Shown: in pieces, positions 1 to 10,928 of the stretch
How the letters are laid out: every line of letters starts with the position of its first letter
Numbering within the stretch: the stretch's first letter is position 1
Assembly (NCBI GenBank): GCA_021234155.1
Contig: JAJEKV010000045.1
Span: 8,791,105 to 8,855,104 of the forward strand
DNA length: 64,000 bases
Source of the DNA: Isoetes taiwanensis
Taxonomy: Eukaryota > Streptophyta > Lycopodiopsida > Isoetales > Isoetaceae
Direction of reading: 5' to 3'
Notes under the pieces: model-generated
Database searches by the model: none
Seen by the model: the letters and a program-made list of their open reading frames with translations, nothing else
Told to the model about the DNA's origin: nothing
Translations under genes and position numbers: made by a program

Positions 1-237
1 CACAAAGTTTAGCTCACTGGTTCTTCACTTTTATCTACTTCAGCATGACACATGCAAGTGTTCAAAAGACTCACTGGATCTGCGTGGAAAAAACCATGGC
101 GTAATATTTGCTCCAAGTATGATTCCACAGCATATCTTGCCAGTCTGCAAATCTAGCATAGATTTGGTAAACAGAAAAGGTAATGCAATTGCTTCAGCAA
201 GCAATTGCCCAGTGGGTTTCAAATATACTGTTGGCGA

Positions 238-495
238 TCGATCAACGCCGATCTGATCAAGTGCTTCTACCCTGTTGATTTTGATGCCTGGTATGTATTC
301 CATGGTAAGAACCTAATGACCACAAATCTAATTAAGATATAATGATTAGGATCTGTCTTCTCCCACTAAATCTTTATTGATTACCTGAGGTGTAGTATAT
401 TCCCAATATATCCTAGGAACTTTGACATAACTCAAATCTTTGAAGTTTTTTGCGAAAAGCTCAGCATTGGCTCCCTCTATACTATAATCAATTTC
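238..495 (-). CDS. ABC1-family atypical kinase (ABC1K), two internal exons, partial
   Basis: Two minus-strand exons read as the middle of an ABC1K/UbiB-like atypical kinase, a family acting in plastids and mitochondria on prenylquinone metabolism and membrane homeostasis. Exon 385-495 (37 codons, flanked by AG and GT) encodes EIDYS...ANAELFAKNFKDL...VPRIYWEYTTPQ. After a short intron, exon 312-238 encodes VLTMEYIPGIKINRVEALDQ and then IGVDR. This is the family's conserved stretch just before the catalytic HGFFHADPHPGN block. After GVDR the open frame continues to position 40 but no longer resembles the family, so either an exon boundary is missed there or the gene is broken. The catalytic block and the C-terminus would lie beyond the left edge. 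No upstream exon was recognised between 496 and 933, and the large retroelement begins at 939, so the gene may be separated from its 5' end or be only a fragment. Confidence 0.7.
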
Positions 496-933
496 CTGTT
501 AATATGCACACATACAATTAAATCAAACAAGGGGAATACAACAGCTTCTTTAGAAAGCATATTTTGATTATAAATTTCAGTCACTTCTACCAAGACTAAC
601 TATTTTCATTCTGTTCCCTACTAAGATGAAGGAACCATGGGAATCCACACTTTCTCATTCGCTTTTGAGAGCCAAATACAAAATATTATAAATGTCCATG
701 GTGGAGCATATCTAATAACTGTCATGAATCCATATGAAACATTCGGTGCAGAAGCAATGCAGTAAAGCATATCAAAACAGCAGAGGCAGCAAGTTTAGTT
801 ATGCATGCAAATATGGTCAACTGTACATTTGGTTGTCTTTAAGGTCAAGCACAAATCAGAACGTGTTTATTTTTCCCCATATAAAACAGGTATGGAAATT
901 CCCTTCAAATAATCTGGGAACCCCAGCATTTCG

Positions 934-938
934 ATGAC
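934..938. repeat. Target-site duplication, left copy
   Basis: ATGAC lies directly before the TG of the left LTR. The same five bases follow the CA of the right LTR at 15450-15454. Five bases is the usual plant LTR-retrotransposon duplication length. Confidence 0.7.
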
Positions 939-1481
939 TGTTAGGGGTTTTCCACCCTTTGAATGCATTAGCACTAGGGCTATTAAATTTGAAGATACTA
1001 TCATTATTGGCATGGGTCCACATCATCAAATGTTATTCATATTCCTATTGGTCCATGTCAGTGATCCTTTCACATCATTGCCATGTCATCGATCCATGGG
1101 AAAAGGCACAAAGAAGAAACACAAAAACTACCCTTGGTCCATGTCATGTGCCACATCACTGCCATGTCATTGCCACCTAGGCCATTTTTGTTTATAATTA
1201 CATGACTAAAGGGGGATAATGTATGGAATGAGAGAGACATTAGTGAAGAGCATGATCATGTGGGCGTTCTTGTTGTATCTTGTCAATTTCAATAAAGAAG
1301 TGCAGTTTGAGTAACTTTTGTGATGTTCTTGTAATGTAAGTGTGGATGTAAGTGTGCTTTTGATTATCTTAATTCTGGGTGAGAGGCAGGGTTGAGTGTC
1401 TTAGTTTGTGTGCTGATGAAGGCCTTCGGGCCAAGTCCAAGGTCTTGAATTCTGTCATGAAAGGAAGATTTTCCCTTAACA
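939..1481 (+). repeat. Left (5') LTR, 543 bp
   Basis: Starts TGTTAGGGG and ends CTTAACA. It aligns along its whole length with 14933-15449, with few substitutions but several indels. It carries an extra ~25 bp near 1000-1025 and an extra ~15 bp near 1110-1125. It lacks about 11 bp that in the right LTR complete the TATAAATA box: here the site reads TATAATTA (1193-1200). The promoter of this copy is therefore probably weakened. Confidence 0.8.
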
Positions 1482-1503
1482 TTTTGGTTCCGTTGCCGGG
1501 ACC
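1482..1503 (+). promoter_or_regulatory. Putative primer-binding site
   Basis: Immediately after the left LTR comes TTTTGGTTCCGTTGCCGGGA. It differs little from the TTTGGCGCCGTTGCCGGGGA-type primer-binding sites of plant Ty3 elements such as Athila/Tat (family knowledge from memory). Its position next to the LTR end supports this repeat being a 5' LTR and not a solo LTR. Confidence 0.65.
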
Positions 1504-3809
1504 TTGGACGTTTCAGCATTGTTTCTTGATCCAATCAAAGTGCAGTTTGAACACAAATTTCAACAAAGTTTCAAATGAATTACAATCTCCATGTTCTATA
1601 TAACAATTTCCAGGTTTAGGACAAAAGGTCTCCATGTTATTACAAAAAGAAAACAATTCTCCAGAGTTCAAATCTCTATATTTATATAAACTCAAATGGT
1701 TTCCCAGAACAAACATTATATGTTGCATAATTCTAAAATCTGTAAAGCACATTCTTGTGCGCAAGACACAGTATACAAAGGAGTTATTCTCTTGGAAACT
1801 CTGGCTTTCTATAAACAGAACAGAAGCCTCTTCTGCACAAGTTTCTTTCCGAGCTGTTCTTGAAACCCAGGAATTCCCGTGATATAAATTTAGAAGAAAT
1901 AAAGCTATAGGGTGTAAAGCAAGTTACCTTGCTTGCTTGAAAAGATACATGTTCTGTAAGCTTCCTAGTTCCTGAAAACCTCCTGTGAATGCCTAAATCT
2001 TGTGAATGTTTAAATCTTGTTGTGGATTTCTACTGTAAACAAAAGAAGGAAACTGTAAGGTTCATGTAAAATTCATATTCTCATAAACAAATGCTGGTGT
2101 ATACCTCTGTGCCATACCAATTGCAAAAACCTGTGCAAAAGCTAAGTCAAAAGCGATTTATTGTGATAGCCAAACTCTGCAGAAGATTTCAGAGTTAACA
2201 CAACAGATGTGGGATGCTAAAAACATGATGTGTACAGCAGATACTCGGATTGTTGGTATACCCAGAACTTTCACTTCCCGTGTAGATGCAATACTGTTTT
2301 AACAAAGAATCAAGATAAACTCTCAAGGCAAATCTTCTGAAACTCGAAAATATCATGTCAGTTCTAAAATCGAATGATCGTAGGGTTTGCAAAATACTAT
2401 GTTTCTCTGCCATGGCCGTTCCTGAAACCGCTAGTGCCACAGAGCAAGAGCATCATCCAAAATCGTTAGGTTAACTAAAGAGAGGCTAAGGAAAGCACAA
2501 GCGGTTGCCATTTCTGGAAGAACAAGGTTCCGTCGTAGCCTCAGACCTAATAAATTTGTTAGGGTTCGAAAAGGTATTAAAATATTATTTTTCATAAAAA
2601 TAAATGATTAAATGACAGAAAACAGGGTTGGTAAAAGTGTTGTCTAATAACCTTGAGTGTTAGGGTTAAAAACCCAAGCATCACATATATATATATTTTT
2701 TTTCTCCAAACATTCTAGTTTGAGTGTAAAAAAAAACAAGGTGCTGCGCACGGAGGGTTGCCCTCCATAGCCGGAGGGTGAAGTAGCATAAATCATAGTT
2801 CAAAGTTTTTGACAATCAATTCAAAACCATAACCCTGAACATTTGGAACAAAATCTATTTATATTTGTTTAATATTCGATCACATCACAGTGAAATTCCA
2901 TTTGGAAGCCTTCTCTGGCTATATCTGTTATGTCTATATATAAAAAACTCGGGGTCTCATTTTTTGGCTGTACATATCGAAGTCGTAAATGCTTATCTTA
3001 CATGTAATAACAAAGAAACTCAGCTTAAAACAAGTTGCTTCTTAGCGTCCATTTGTACTCCATGGTACATTTTCTGTGGCTTGCAGAAAAAATCAGTTGA
3101 AAGCATCAGTAATAATGTCATAAATACGCTTTATATGCTAGGCTTTTGGGCGAATGACATCTCGTCAAGTATGTGAAGGCAACTTATGCTAAATGTTAAA
3201 TATGAAAGACGACCTTGATCAATGCAGCTGGAAAACGAGTTGTTTTTTAACTGTTTCCTGGTCTTGCAGAAAGGCTCGGCGCTTGCAGAAAGACTTGGTG
3301 GATTTAATTGAAAAAATAGTGCCCCGTCTCCAGTCACTATTAAGGAGAATAAACATTTCAGTTAAAGTTCGCTTAAAAAGGCCATACATGTAGAGCCAAA
3401 ATTTTAAGAGCGGACCATCGCACATATTACAGTTATTCTAAAATTTTGCTACTCGCTGATGAATTATTGCCACCTAATATGGCCTTCAGGCTTCCAATTT
3501 TTCTTCCAGGATGAAGGCACGGAGTGCTGAAACTAGCCATGAGTCGGCAAGCAGTCTACATGAGTCGGTAAAGATTTTACTCACCTCTCATGGCAAGGGG
3601 CGATTCTAATGAAGTTGCCAATTCATGAACTCTATTGAAATTCTCTTCCTTCTTCGTTTCAAGGCATAGTCATTGTTTCTTAATAGCTTACAATCTATAT
3701 ATTTGAAAGTTGTTCACTTGATAAATGCAAAAGGTGTTGATATATTGTACGAGCCATTTAACAATTGATGGCTTTATTTATGTTTATAGCAAAATGAATT
3801 TAACAAAAA

Positions 3810-3840
3810 CTAGTAATGGTACCCAGCGTTGCTGGGCTAT
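3810..3840 (-). mobile_element. Helitron 3' terminus (hairpin plus CTAG|T)
   Basis: Read on the minus strand this is AGCCCAGC-AACG-CTGGGT, a stem-loop, then ACCATTA and CTAG followed by T. This is the canonical plant Helitron 3' end: a GC-rich hairpin a few bases before CTRR, with T as the host base. A very similar hairpin (GCCCAGCAACGCTGGGC) ends the Helitron at 35373. The body of this element must lie at higher coordinates, where the host gene fragments are all in the same minus orientation. I could not find its 5' TC terminus. Confidence 0.6.
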
Positions 3841-6679
3841 AAGGCAGCTATTAAATTCAACATTGTATGATCGCATTAATGGTGTGCAATGGGCCTCCAT
3901 TTTTGTATAGTCCTTGATGCAATTTCAACACCGTTGACGTACCTACAATTCTCTTGCCTTTACATTAGATAAAATAATGTAGGTCAATTTTGTCATTTGT
4001 ACCTATTCCATCCTCCTTTGCTTACTCAATGCGTCATTTGGATTAGTAGGCAAATATATGTGCGCATATGTCCATAGAGGTTGGAGATGCTATTACTGTT
4101 ATTTGTAAGCATTCTTTATGTAATATTTTGCAATAAAGTTGCAAATAGATTGCATTATAGAAAGATGTTAAAAGATGTTCATGGTCATAGCCTTGTAGTG
4201 AAATAGAATTATTGGGATTGCATTATAATGTGATTGCTTTATTGAGATGCATAGGTAGAAAATTTTGAGAGTGCAGTTCAAGGTTTATCATAACACCATC
4301 ATTTGCCTATAAGGTACCATTATTGTAGCAACACGTGTATTGGTGAAAGGTTGAGTGCATAAAACATAATTTCTTAATTATGCTTTTGCATAATTTGGAA
4401 GGGATAACAGATTACTAAGTTGTTAAATCAAATAAACATAGTCCCATGCATGGTACAAAGATTCTTCTTAGCTATCTCTAGCAAAAGTGACATTTGAATC
4501 TAAGTTATGCCACTTCATATTATATTATCCTCATCGTATGCTCGCAATAATGCTCATCTTGAGCATATGTTTATGCTAGAATAGGCATCTTCTCCACATC
4601 AACATGACTTGCAAACACTTTCACTGGCACATAATACTTCATCGATACATGGGTCTTTCCATCTGCAGCCAAAGACAAAAACACAAATTTGTAGCTTAGG
4701 ACCTTGAAACGTGCATCTATCATACTGGCTATATGGTAGTAGGCATTTGACTAATGTTATACAACAATAGCTATCAATATGACAATTTCGCAATTTTCAC
4801 TAAGATGTCTATATGGTTATGCCTATTGGTATTGGCACTTTGCAATAAACTTGATGTTTGTTGAACATCTAAGAGCAAAGCACTTACTATTTTCATGGTA
4901 AATGACATTTAGAAATGTCCAATCTAACAGTCCCTTTGTCGTCTTCTTAGCCCAGCTTAGTATGGAATTGAATTCTTACATGCCTCAATGTTTATCTCTA
5001 CTACAATAACTTTGAATCGAATATCATGATCATGTGAAAGGTAAAGCCAAATTTTAAGTTGTCAAAGGATCATCACAACATGATTATGCATTATCAATGA
5101 TGCCTCTAACTTGAACTCGTTTTAATGTTTGTCCACATAATGGTACATGATTTGATCTCTTTTGGCCCTGGTACCACCCATATTTAGCATCATGAATGCA
5201 CCTCGCTTTACTGGGACATACGGCTCACTCCTGATTCATTGATGGAGGGAAACCCTTATGACAGCATCTTATTGAATCTTTCGATTCAAAAGTCATTTTA
5301 TCTTTTATTGATATTTTTTAATCTCTCAAACTTGACTCTAAATACGGGCTATATATAACAAAAATGGAAACCATTAACAGAAGAATCAGAGATTAAGCTA
5401 CAGGAAGGAATTTATATCCTATGATTCTGTATCCTATGAGGTCAGTAATGCAACCCCTTATAGGATCTTTGCAAAATCCTGTGATGCTATGTTCTTTTCT
5501 TCTTTCGGTGCTGTCCTTTCTTAAACTTTTTAGCCATTGTCTGAGCGCCCCCAGTGGACCCTTCTGATTTGCTTTTCCTATTACTCTTTAATGGTGCCAA
5601 TCAAGTACCGAAAAAGAAGTCAGCACTGCTTGCTTTAATTCTGAATCAGCTTCTTTTGTTTAAACACATTTCTTCTGAGTTGGTTATATACTTTAAAAGC
5701 AAGACATTTCTAGTCTGGAAAGTTCATCAAAGTAGTTGTGCCTCTGAAAAGACAATGGTATCTTCCTCTTATTCCATAGATGCTGGATCCGCATTTGGGA
5801 TCGATTATCCTTTTCACAATCTTGCCCTTTTTAGCCATGCACTGCCAAAGCTTGCTCTAATCTGAAGCTTGCCTTGCTCTAATCTGAAGCAAAAGAATTA
5901 ATAAAACTTGATCTGGCAAACCTGTTTTCGGATGGGCAGATAATCTACATGCCGAAATGCTGAGCTAGGGTGTTATTGCCAGTCAGGTCATAGAAAAAAA
6001 CATGTTGGAATGCAAGACCCTGCATTACCACGATTTTCAGCCACGATTAATACCAAGGGAGCCATAGATTGATAAGCTTGTATTATTTCCTTAGCAAGGT
6101 ATACAGTATAAGCCATCTTTCTTAATAATTAGCTCTCTTCTGTGCATTGACAGTCTGCAGCTAACTCAAACAAATGCATTGCAAAAGATATTTGCCTTGT
6201 TCTACATTGCCTATTATTCCACATGCACCAAGTAAGCCCGTCCGTGATATCGCAAGAGGGTTTGAATGGCATACTTTTAATCAGGTTCTCTTGCCTCATC
6301 TAGCCATCCTCCGTCCCAAACCGATCAATCATGCAATTATAGTGCTCCAAAGTTGGGGTAACTTTATAATCCAAACCGGACCGAAAAGGAAAAAGTGGTA
6401 ACTCAGATTCAGCCAGAGACCAGCATGGTTACATCTTTGAAAGCATGCTAATAAGGGTCACCCCGCTTGGTAAAATAATCTTGGCATGGAGCTGCCTCCC
6501 TTTGCCCAAGGTTCATAATTTGCACATGCATCCAAAATAATTGAGGTATGTTACTTTATCGAGTTAATCCCGACAACCGCATTTGTACAAAAAGATCTAT
6601 TGCCTTCTTACTATGACCATTATGAGCATAAGCCGTGATCATTCTTTGTCCGGATATCAAACTCCGAATAGATATATTA

Positions 6680-7658
6680 TCAAACACATTTTATACTTTG
6701 TTCTAAGCTTCCGCATTTTCCATACATATTCATAAGGGCAGTTCCTATTGCAATATCATTCTCAAGTTGTCTTTTCTGAATTTGATGATGCAACCTTGTA
6801 CCCTCAATAAGTGCTCCCTCACTTGCACATGCATCTAGGGTACCAATGAAAGCCACTCTATCCGGTGCAAATCCTTGCAAAATGCATTTGTTCAAATAGA
6901 TAAAGGGCCTCCTTGCCATGACCATCTTTGGGAATATCCAAGAATCATTCTTTGTCCAGGAGACCTTATTCCTCTCTGGTATTTCATCGAATAGTTTGCG
7001 TGCATATTTTAAATCTCCCCATTGGACATGGGCTGATACCATCGTTGTCCATGACACAACATCTCAGTTAGGAATTCGACCAAACAGATTTTGGGCATCC
7101 CATAATCTTCCATCACGCACATATGCCCCAAGTAATATGTTCCAAGAAAATGAATTCCAATTTTCCATGTCATATAAAAGTTTTCCATGCATGTTCTAAC
7201 GACCCTAACTTGCTATATGCATGAAGTAGGCAATTACCTAGATATATACTGATCCTATAATTGCTGACCAACAGATGGGCATGAATCCACTTCACTTCAC
7301 CTACATGGTCTTGATGTCCGCATTTCTGCAATAGAGCTGCATGCATAGCAGAAGTATATGTCATCTTTGAGACCTTCTGAGTTGAGCCCAGTTCCTCATA
7401 ATCTTCAGTCACTGAACTTTCTTTTTTGTTGTGCTTTAAACTTGCATTCGAAGCATCCACTTTCTGTTGTAGATTGTTCATGTTTTTCAAATCAGAGGTC
7501 ATACTTGGATTTATTCGACCATGGACTCTCAGAATGCTGCAAATTGTGCCCACATCCTTAATCCGAGCGATGTGGTCACAGAGGCGACCACAACTTTGTT
7601 TCTTAGGTTTTACAGCAGAGCTAGGAATTGAACTGAGCCGGTGCTGCAAATCCGCCAT
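6680..7658 (-). pseudogene. PLS-class pentatricopeptide-repeat gene fragment, frameshifted
   Basis: The 5' part starts at ATG 7658. It has a basic, low-complexity leader followed by PPR-like text (residues ~110-162: HAALLQKCGHQDHVGEVKWI, HAHLLVSNYR, LGNCLLHAYSKLGSLEHAW). The frame is then lost across about 7170-7060, where other frames continue the repeat. It resumes with SWTTMVSAHVQWGDLKYARK, LFDEIPERN, and later GTALMNMYGKCGSLEQ. Such alternating long and short repeats belong to organelle RNA-editing PPR proteins, which are usually 500-900 residues with E and DYW tails. No tail is visible here, and several frameshifts separate the repeats, so this is a dead partial copy. It lies in the retroelement cargo, oriented like the Helitron end at 3810. 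Confidence 0.75.
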
Positions 7659-7884
7659 GAATCAAAGGCCATTGCTTCGCGCTGCCATAAGACGTCAATG
7701 GCAGCTATGTCGCCCTCCACCATGACTAAAAGCAAGTTTATCTTCAGCCATCTCGAAAGAACGTTTTTTGCCTCTGCACCGTTGAGCTAAGAAAACCAAA
7801 CATGACTTAGAATGCAGATTCTCGGCTCCCCGAAAGAGCTCCTGCCTGCCATAGCAGCTCCCTAGGCTGGCCGAAAATTCTATG

Positions 7885-7956
7885 CCTAGTTTTAGCAGAC
7901 CGCAAGGAATCGAATCCTGCATGCACTCTTGCCAAAACTGCTATAGCTGCAGACAT
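7885..7956 (-). repeat. tRNA-like SINE remnant
   Basis: On the minus strand an A-box-like TAGCAGTTTTGGCAAGAGTG is followed closely by a T-arm-like GCAGGATTCGATTCCTTGC with a B-box core GATTCGATTCC. The anticodon arm is missing, so this is no functional tRNA. It may be a SINE head or a decayed tRNA. Confidence 0.3.
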
Positions 7957-8140
7957 CACCCATTGAACCCTAAACGGCTAGAGCGAGAAGGAAAAACAAC
8001 GGGCTATCTGGCCCGTCGAACTAAATTTAAGATCAAATCTGAGCCGTCAAAATTTTAGGGTTTTATGCACGACATACAGAGGATTTGTTCTAGTCTTCGC
8101 ATTGCATCATGGTATAGTGCTAGGGTATCATGAATTCCTT

Positions 8141-8398
8141 CTACATCAATTCCAAAAGATAAGCCTTACCATTTCGCGAGTGATCCATTCCATAGCTACC
8201 TGGTTTCCCAATACCAAAATCAACATCGTATACTAAATGCCTATGGGATCCAGCAGTAACAGTAAAATCTGCATTATTCCAATCTACCCATTCTATGTTT
8301 TCTTCATAAAAATCTTCAAAAATATTGAGGGTTCCTCGCAAAAGATCAAGATAAATATGTTTGATTGTTTCATGGACCACATGGCTTGCAAAAGGCAA
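8141..8398 (-). pseudogene. BAHD acyltransferase C-terminal fragment
   Basis: An 85-residue minus-strand frame resembles the end of BAHD (PF02458) acyl-CoA transferases, cytosolic enzymes that acylate alcohols and amines in plant secondary metabolism. The clearest part is GSHRHLVYDVDFGIGKPGSY, matching the family's conserved YDVDFGWGKP block with the usual Trp replaced by Ile. The HxxxD catalytic motif, which normally lies in the N-terminal half, is absent here and nearby. A full BAHD enzyme is about 430-460 residues, so only the last fifth remains. It lies in the retroelement cargo in the same minus orientation as the other fragments. Confidence 0.65.
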
Positions 8399-8972
8399 TC
8401 CTTTTGCATCTAGTTCCCCTACTGTAGTGTTAGTAGTAGTAAATGACGTTCTTTTCTAAAATAATTCACATGCAAACCTGGTAGCCGCCAGCCTGTGCAA
8501 ATGCAATGTGAACCAAGTCAGACATCATTCTTTAAATAATACATGCTATTTGGAAAAGAAGATGGGATATCTATAAACATAGCAGCATTGTTCATGCTAC
8601 CGAAAAAACATATTAGAAAGTATTATTCTCTAGTGTGCCAGCAAGGATTAGAATTTTTTTCTCTGATCCCACAATTAATACACTGCAATACATGGCTTGT
8701 TGTGGCAGTGCCACTTGACAGATCTGTCTTCAAGCAAAAAAATCCGACGCGTAGGAATAGACATATCATAACTAATTGGTTGACACTAACTATTACATGC
8801 ACTCCAAGTATGAAGCACCCTGCTATATTCCTCCGAAAGTTCATGAGTAAAAATGGCATGGGGAATCCAAGGCTTAACAAGGACTAATGTCGCCCAAAAC
8901 TTTTCAAGGCCTATATTTGTTCAATTTATGTTGGCGGGTTTTTGAAAAGTCCTTTCAGGAGCATGGTGCACT

Positions 8973-9018
8973 TGGAGTTAGAATTTGAACCTACTGGTAG
9001 TACCATTGAGCTACCAAG
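8973..9018 (-). repeat. tRNA-like SINE remnant
   Basis: The minus strand reads TTGGTAGCTCAATGGTA, a good A box, then after only a few bases GGTTCAAATTC, a B box. The D-arm and T-arm parts are fused without an anticodon arm, as in a decayed SINE or tRNA. Confidence 0.4.
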
Positions 9019-9636
9019 AAAACAACGCAGATAATTCAATCCCAAAAGACTTTTTTCTTCGGATCGACCAGTGTTGGATAACCCGGAGCTTTCTCCAAAA
9101 CCTCACAATACACCCTAACGTCTATTATGTGTAAAGGGGTAATGATAACACCCCTTTCCCTTCGCCCAGGCTATTCTTTCCAACTTCTTGACTAAAATGC
9201 ATGTGAAAAAGGTGATGGAGTTTAATCTTGCTGAATTTGGAAGACCCATCAATCAATGCTGCCAAATGCTTATGTGCAAGCATGGATTGTGATAAATTTC
9301 GCAAGTTTTAATCTCTTGTTCTGCTACTCCCTTTGCAAGTGTGCATTGGGAACAATCAATTCTCGTTGATGCTAAATATTTTGCATACTCTTTCTCATTG
9401 TCTGTTTTACGAGCTTTTATCTGCTGCCCTAACTAAATAGCGCAGTATATACATGGAGGAAAATGAGATACAATGACTGAACGCAGACAATCTAAGATCT
9501 AGAAATCAAGTGAAGAGATAGAATATGAAAATATACTAACATCCCCCGATGATTAGCATGGCTGAAACAATGAAATAAAAAGCAATGCTAAACATTTCCC
9601 CAGGAGTAAAAATAGATAGAACATGTAAGATCTACT

Positions 9637-9935
9637 TCATGTGAGTGAACTGAGTAAATTGATCTTCCAGTGCTTTTTGTAATCCATCAGCAATTGATCC
9701 TTAGTAGAGAATAAAAAATGAAAGATAGCCAGTAACCAATTGTTCCCTGATAAAACAGGGTTTGATAACAAGGGGCTTGATAGAAGATGCATATGATCTT
9801 TAGCATGTGAAATAACACCACTGTTATACAATAAACTGGTTTGGTCAAAACTCCCTAAGTCCTCATAAAGATGGACTAACCATCTTAATTCTTGAACTGT
9901 AGTTACCAAAGCCTTGATTTCTGCTTCAGTAGTAC
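9637..9935 (-). pseudogene. Ty1/copia RNase H fragment
   Basis: The minus-strand frame reads STTEAEIKALVTTVQELRWL and continues VHLYEDLG. This is the hallmark start of the copia RNase H block (STAEAEY...A...E..WL..LL.ELG). The part after it is degenerate: where the family has YCDNQSAIHLAKN, the text reads LLYNSGVISHAKDHMH. About 90 residues of a pol polyprotein survive. It is older than the surrounding gag-only shell and probably came in with the cargo. Confidence 0.65.
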
Positions 9936-10928
9936 TAATGCTTCAGTAGTATTAGTTTTTTGTTTCTTTGACTCCCAATAAAGGAAATGAAATACAACCT
10001 GTTAGGCACATCCTATAATAAAGATCAGTGGAAGACATGTCAGAGGTCTGAAAAAAAGGTTAAATTTGGTGACAGTGTTGGCTTTACACCTCTGGAAGCA
10101 AGTATATCTTCGACAGTCCTGTAAATCAAACACATGCATAGCAATAAGAAATGTATGCAATGGTCATGTATAGAAAGAAAAGAGCATGTTGTTATCTAAA
10201 TTTCATTATCTAGTTACAAGGTGCGAAAGAAAATTATTCTACAGGTTTTCCTCATGATGAGAAGCACCAACAGCATGAAAAACATTCCTGATCTCGTGCT
10301 CCAAATATAGCACCTTCTAAGACACATGTCAATAGTAACAGAAATTGTTTGAAGGAATCGTTTGGATGGCCAGGGCATTTCTGTCACAGAACTACAGCAG
10401 CACAAAATAAAGTTACAAGTTACTTGCCAAAAAAAAGGGATGCATTCAATTTGGACACCATCAATCATGGCTGCTGGATTGGTAGATGAATGCCTAGGTA
10501 CTGAAAATAGAAAAGTAAGATGACATAACCATCACAAAAAACAGGAAGGAAAATAGAACATGCTAATTGACAAGACAAAGGGATATGAAAAGAATGATGA
10601 GAGCAGAAGAAGCCAAGTCTAGCATGATTATGAAGAAATTGAATATGGAACCTATTACCAGCTTATCTATTGTATTGCTAAAAGCAAGAATTGTTAACAG
10701 GAAGCACTTTGAGCAAACAAAAAGTATTTACCTTGGAGCAAAAATACTGCATCAAAAGGTAAAGGTGCCATGAATCCCTGTGCCAAAGCATGATGCAAGA
10801 ACTCTGATCATTTTGGCAAATTTGAATGAGTCCATTTAAACAATTTTCAGCTCCACATACCACTGAAACTTCGTAGTGGTTATGCCTGCATGTAGGGCTA
10901 TGGCGGGAGCCTCTATGGACCTACAAAG

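Noticed and set aside
939-1481. Solo LTR
   Set aside because: A primer-binding-like site directly follows, and its TSD partner lies after the right LTR at 15450, so it is better read as the 5' LTR of one element.
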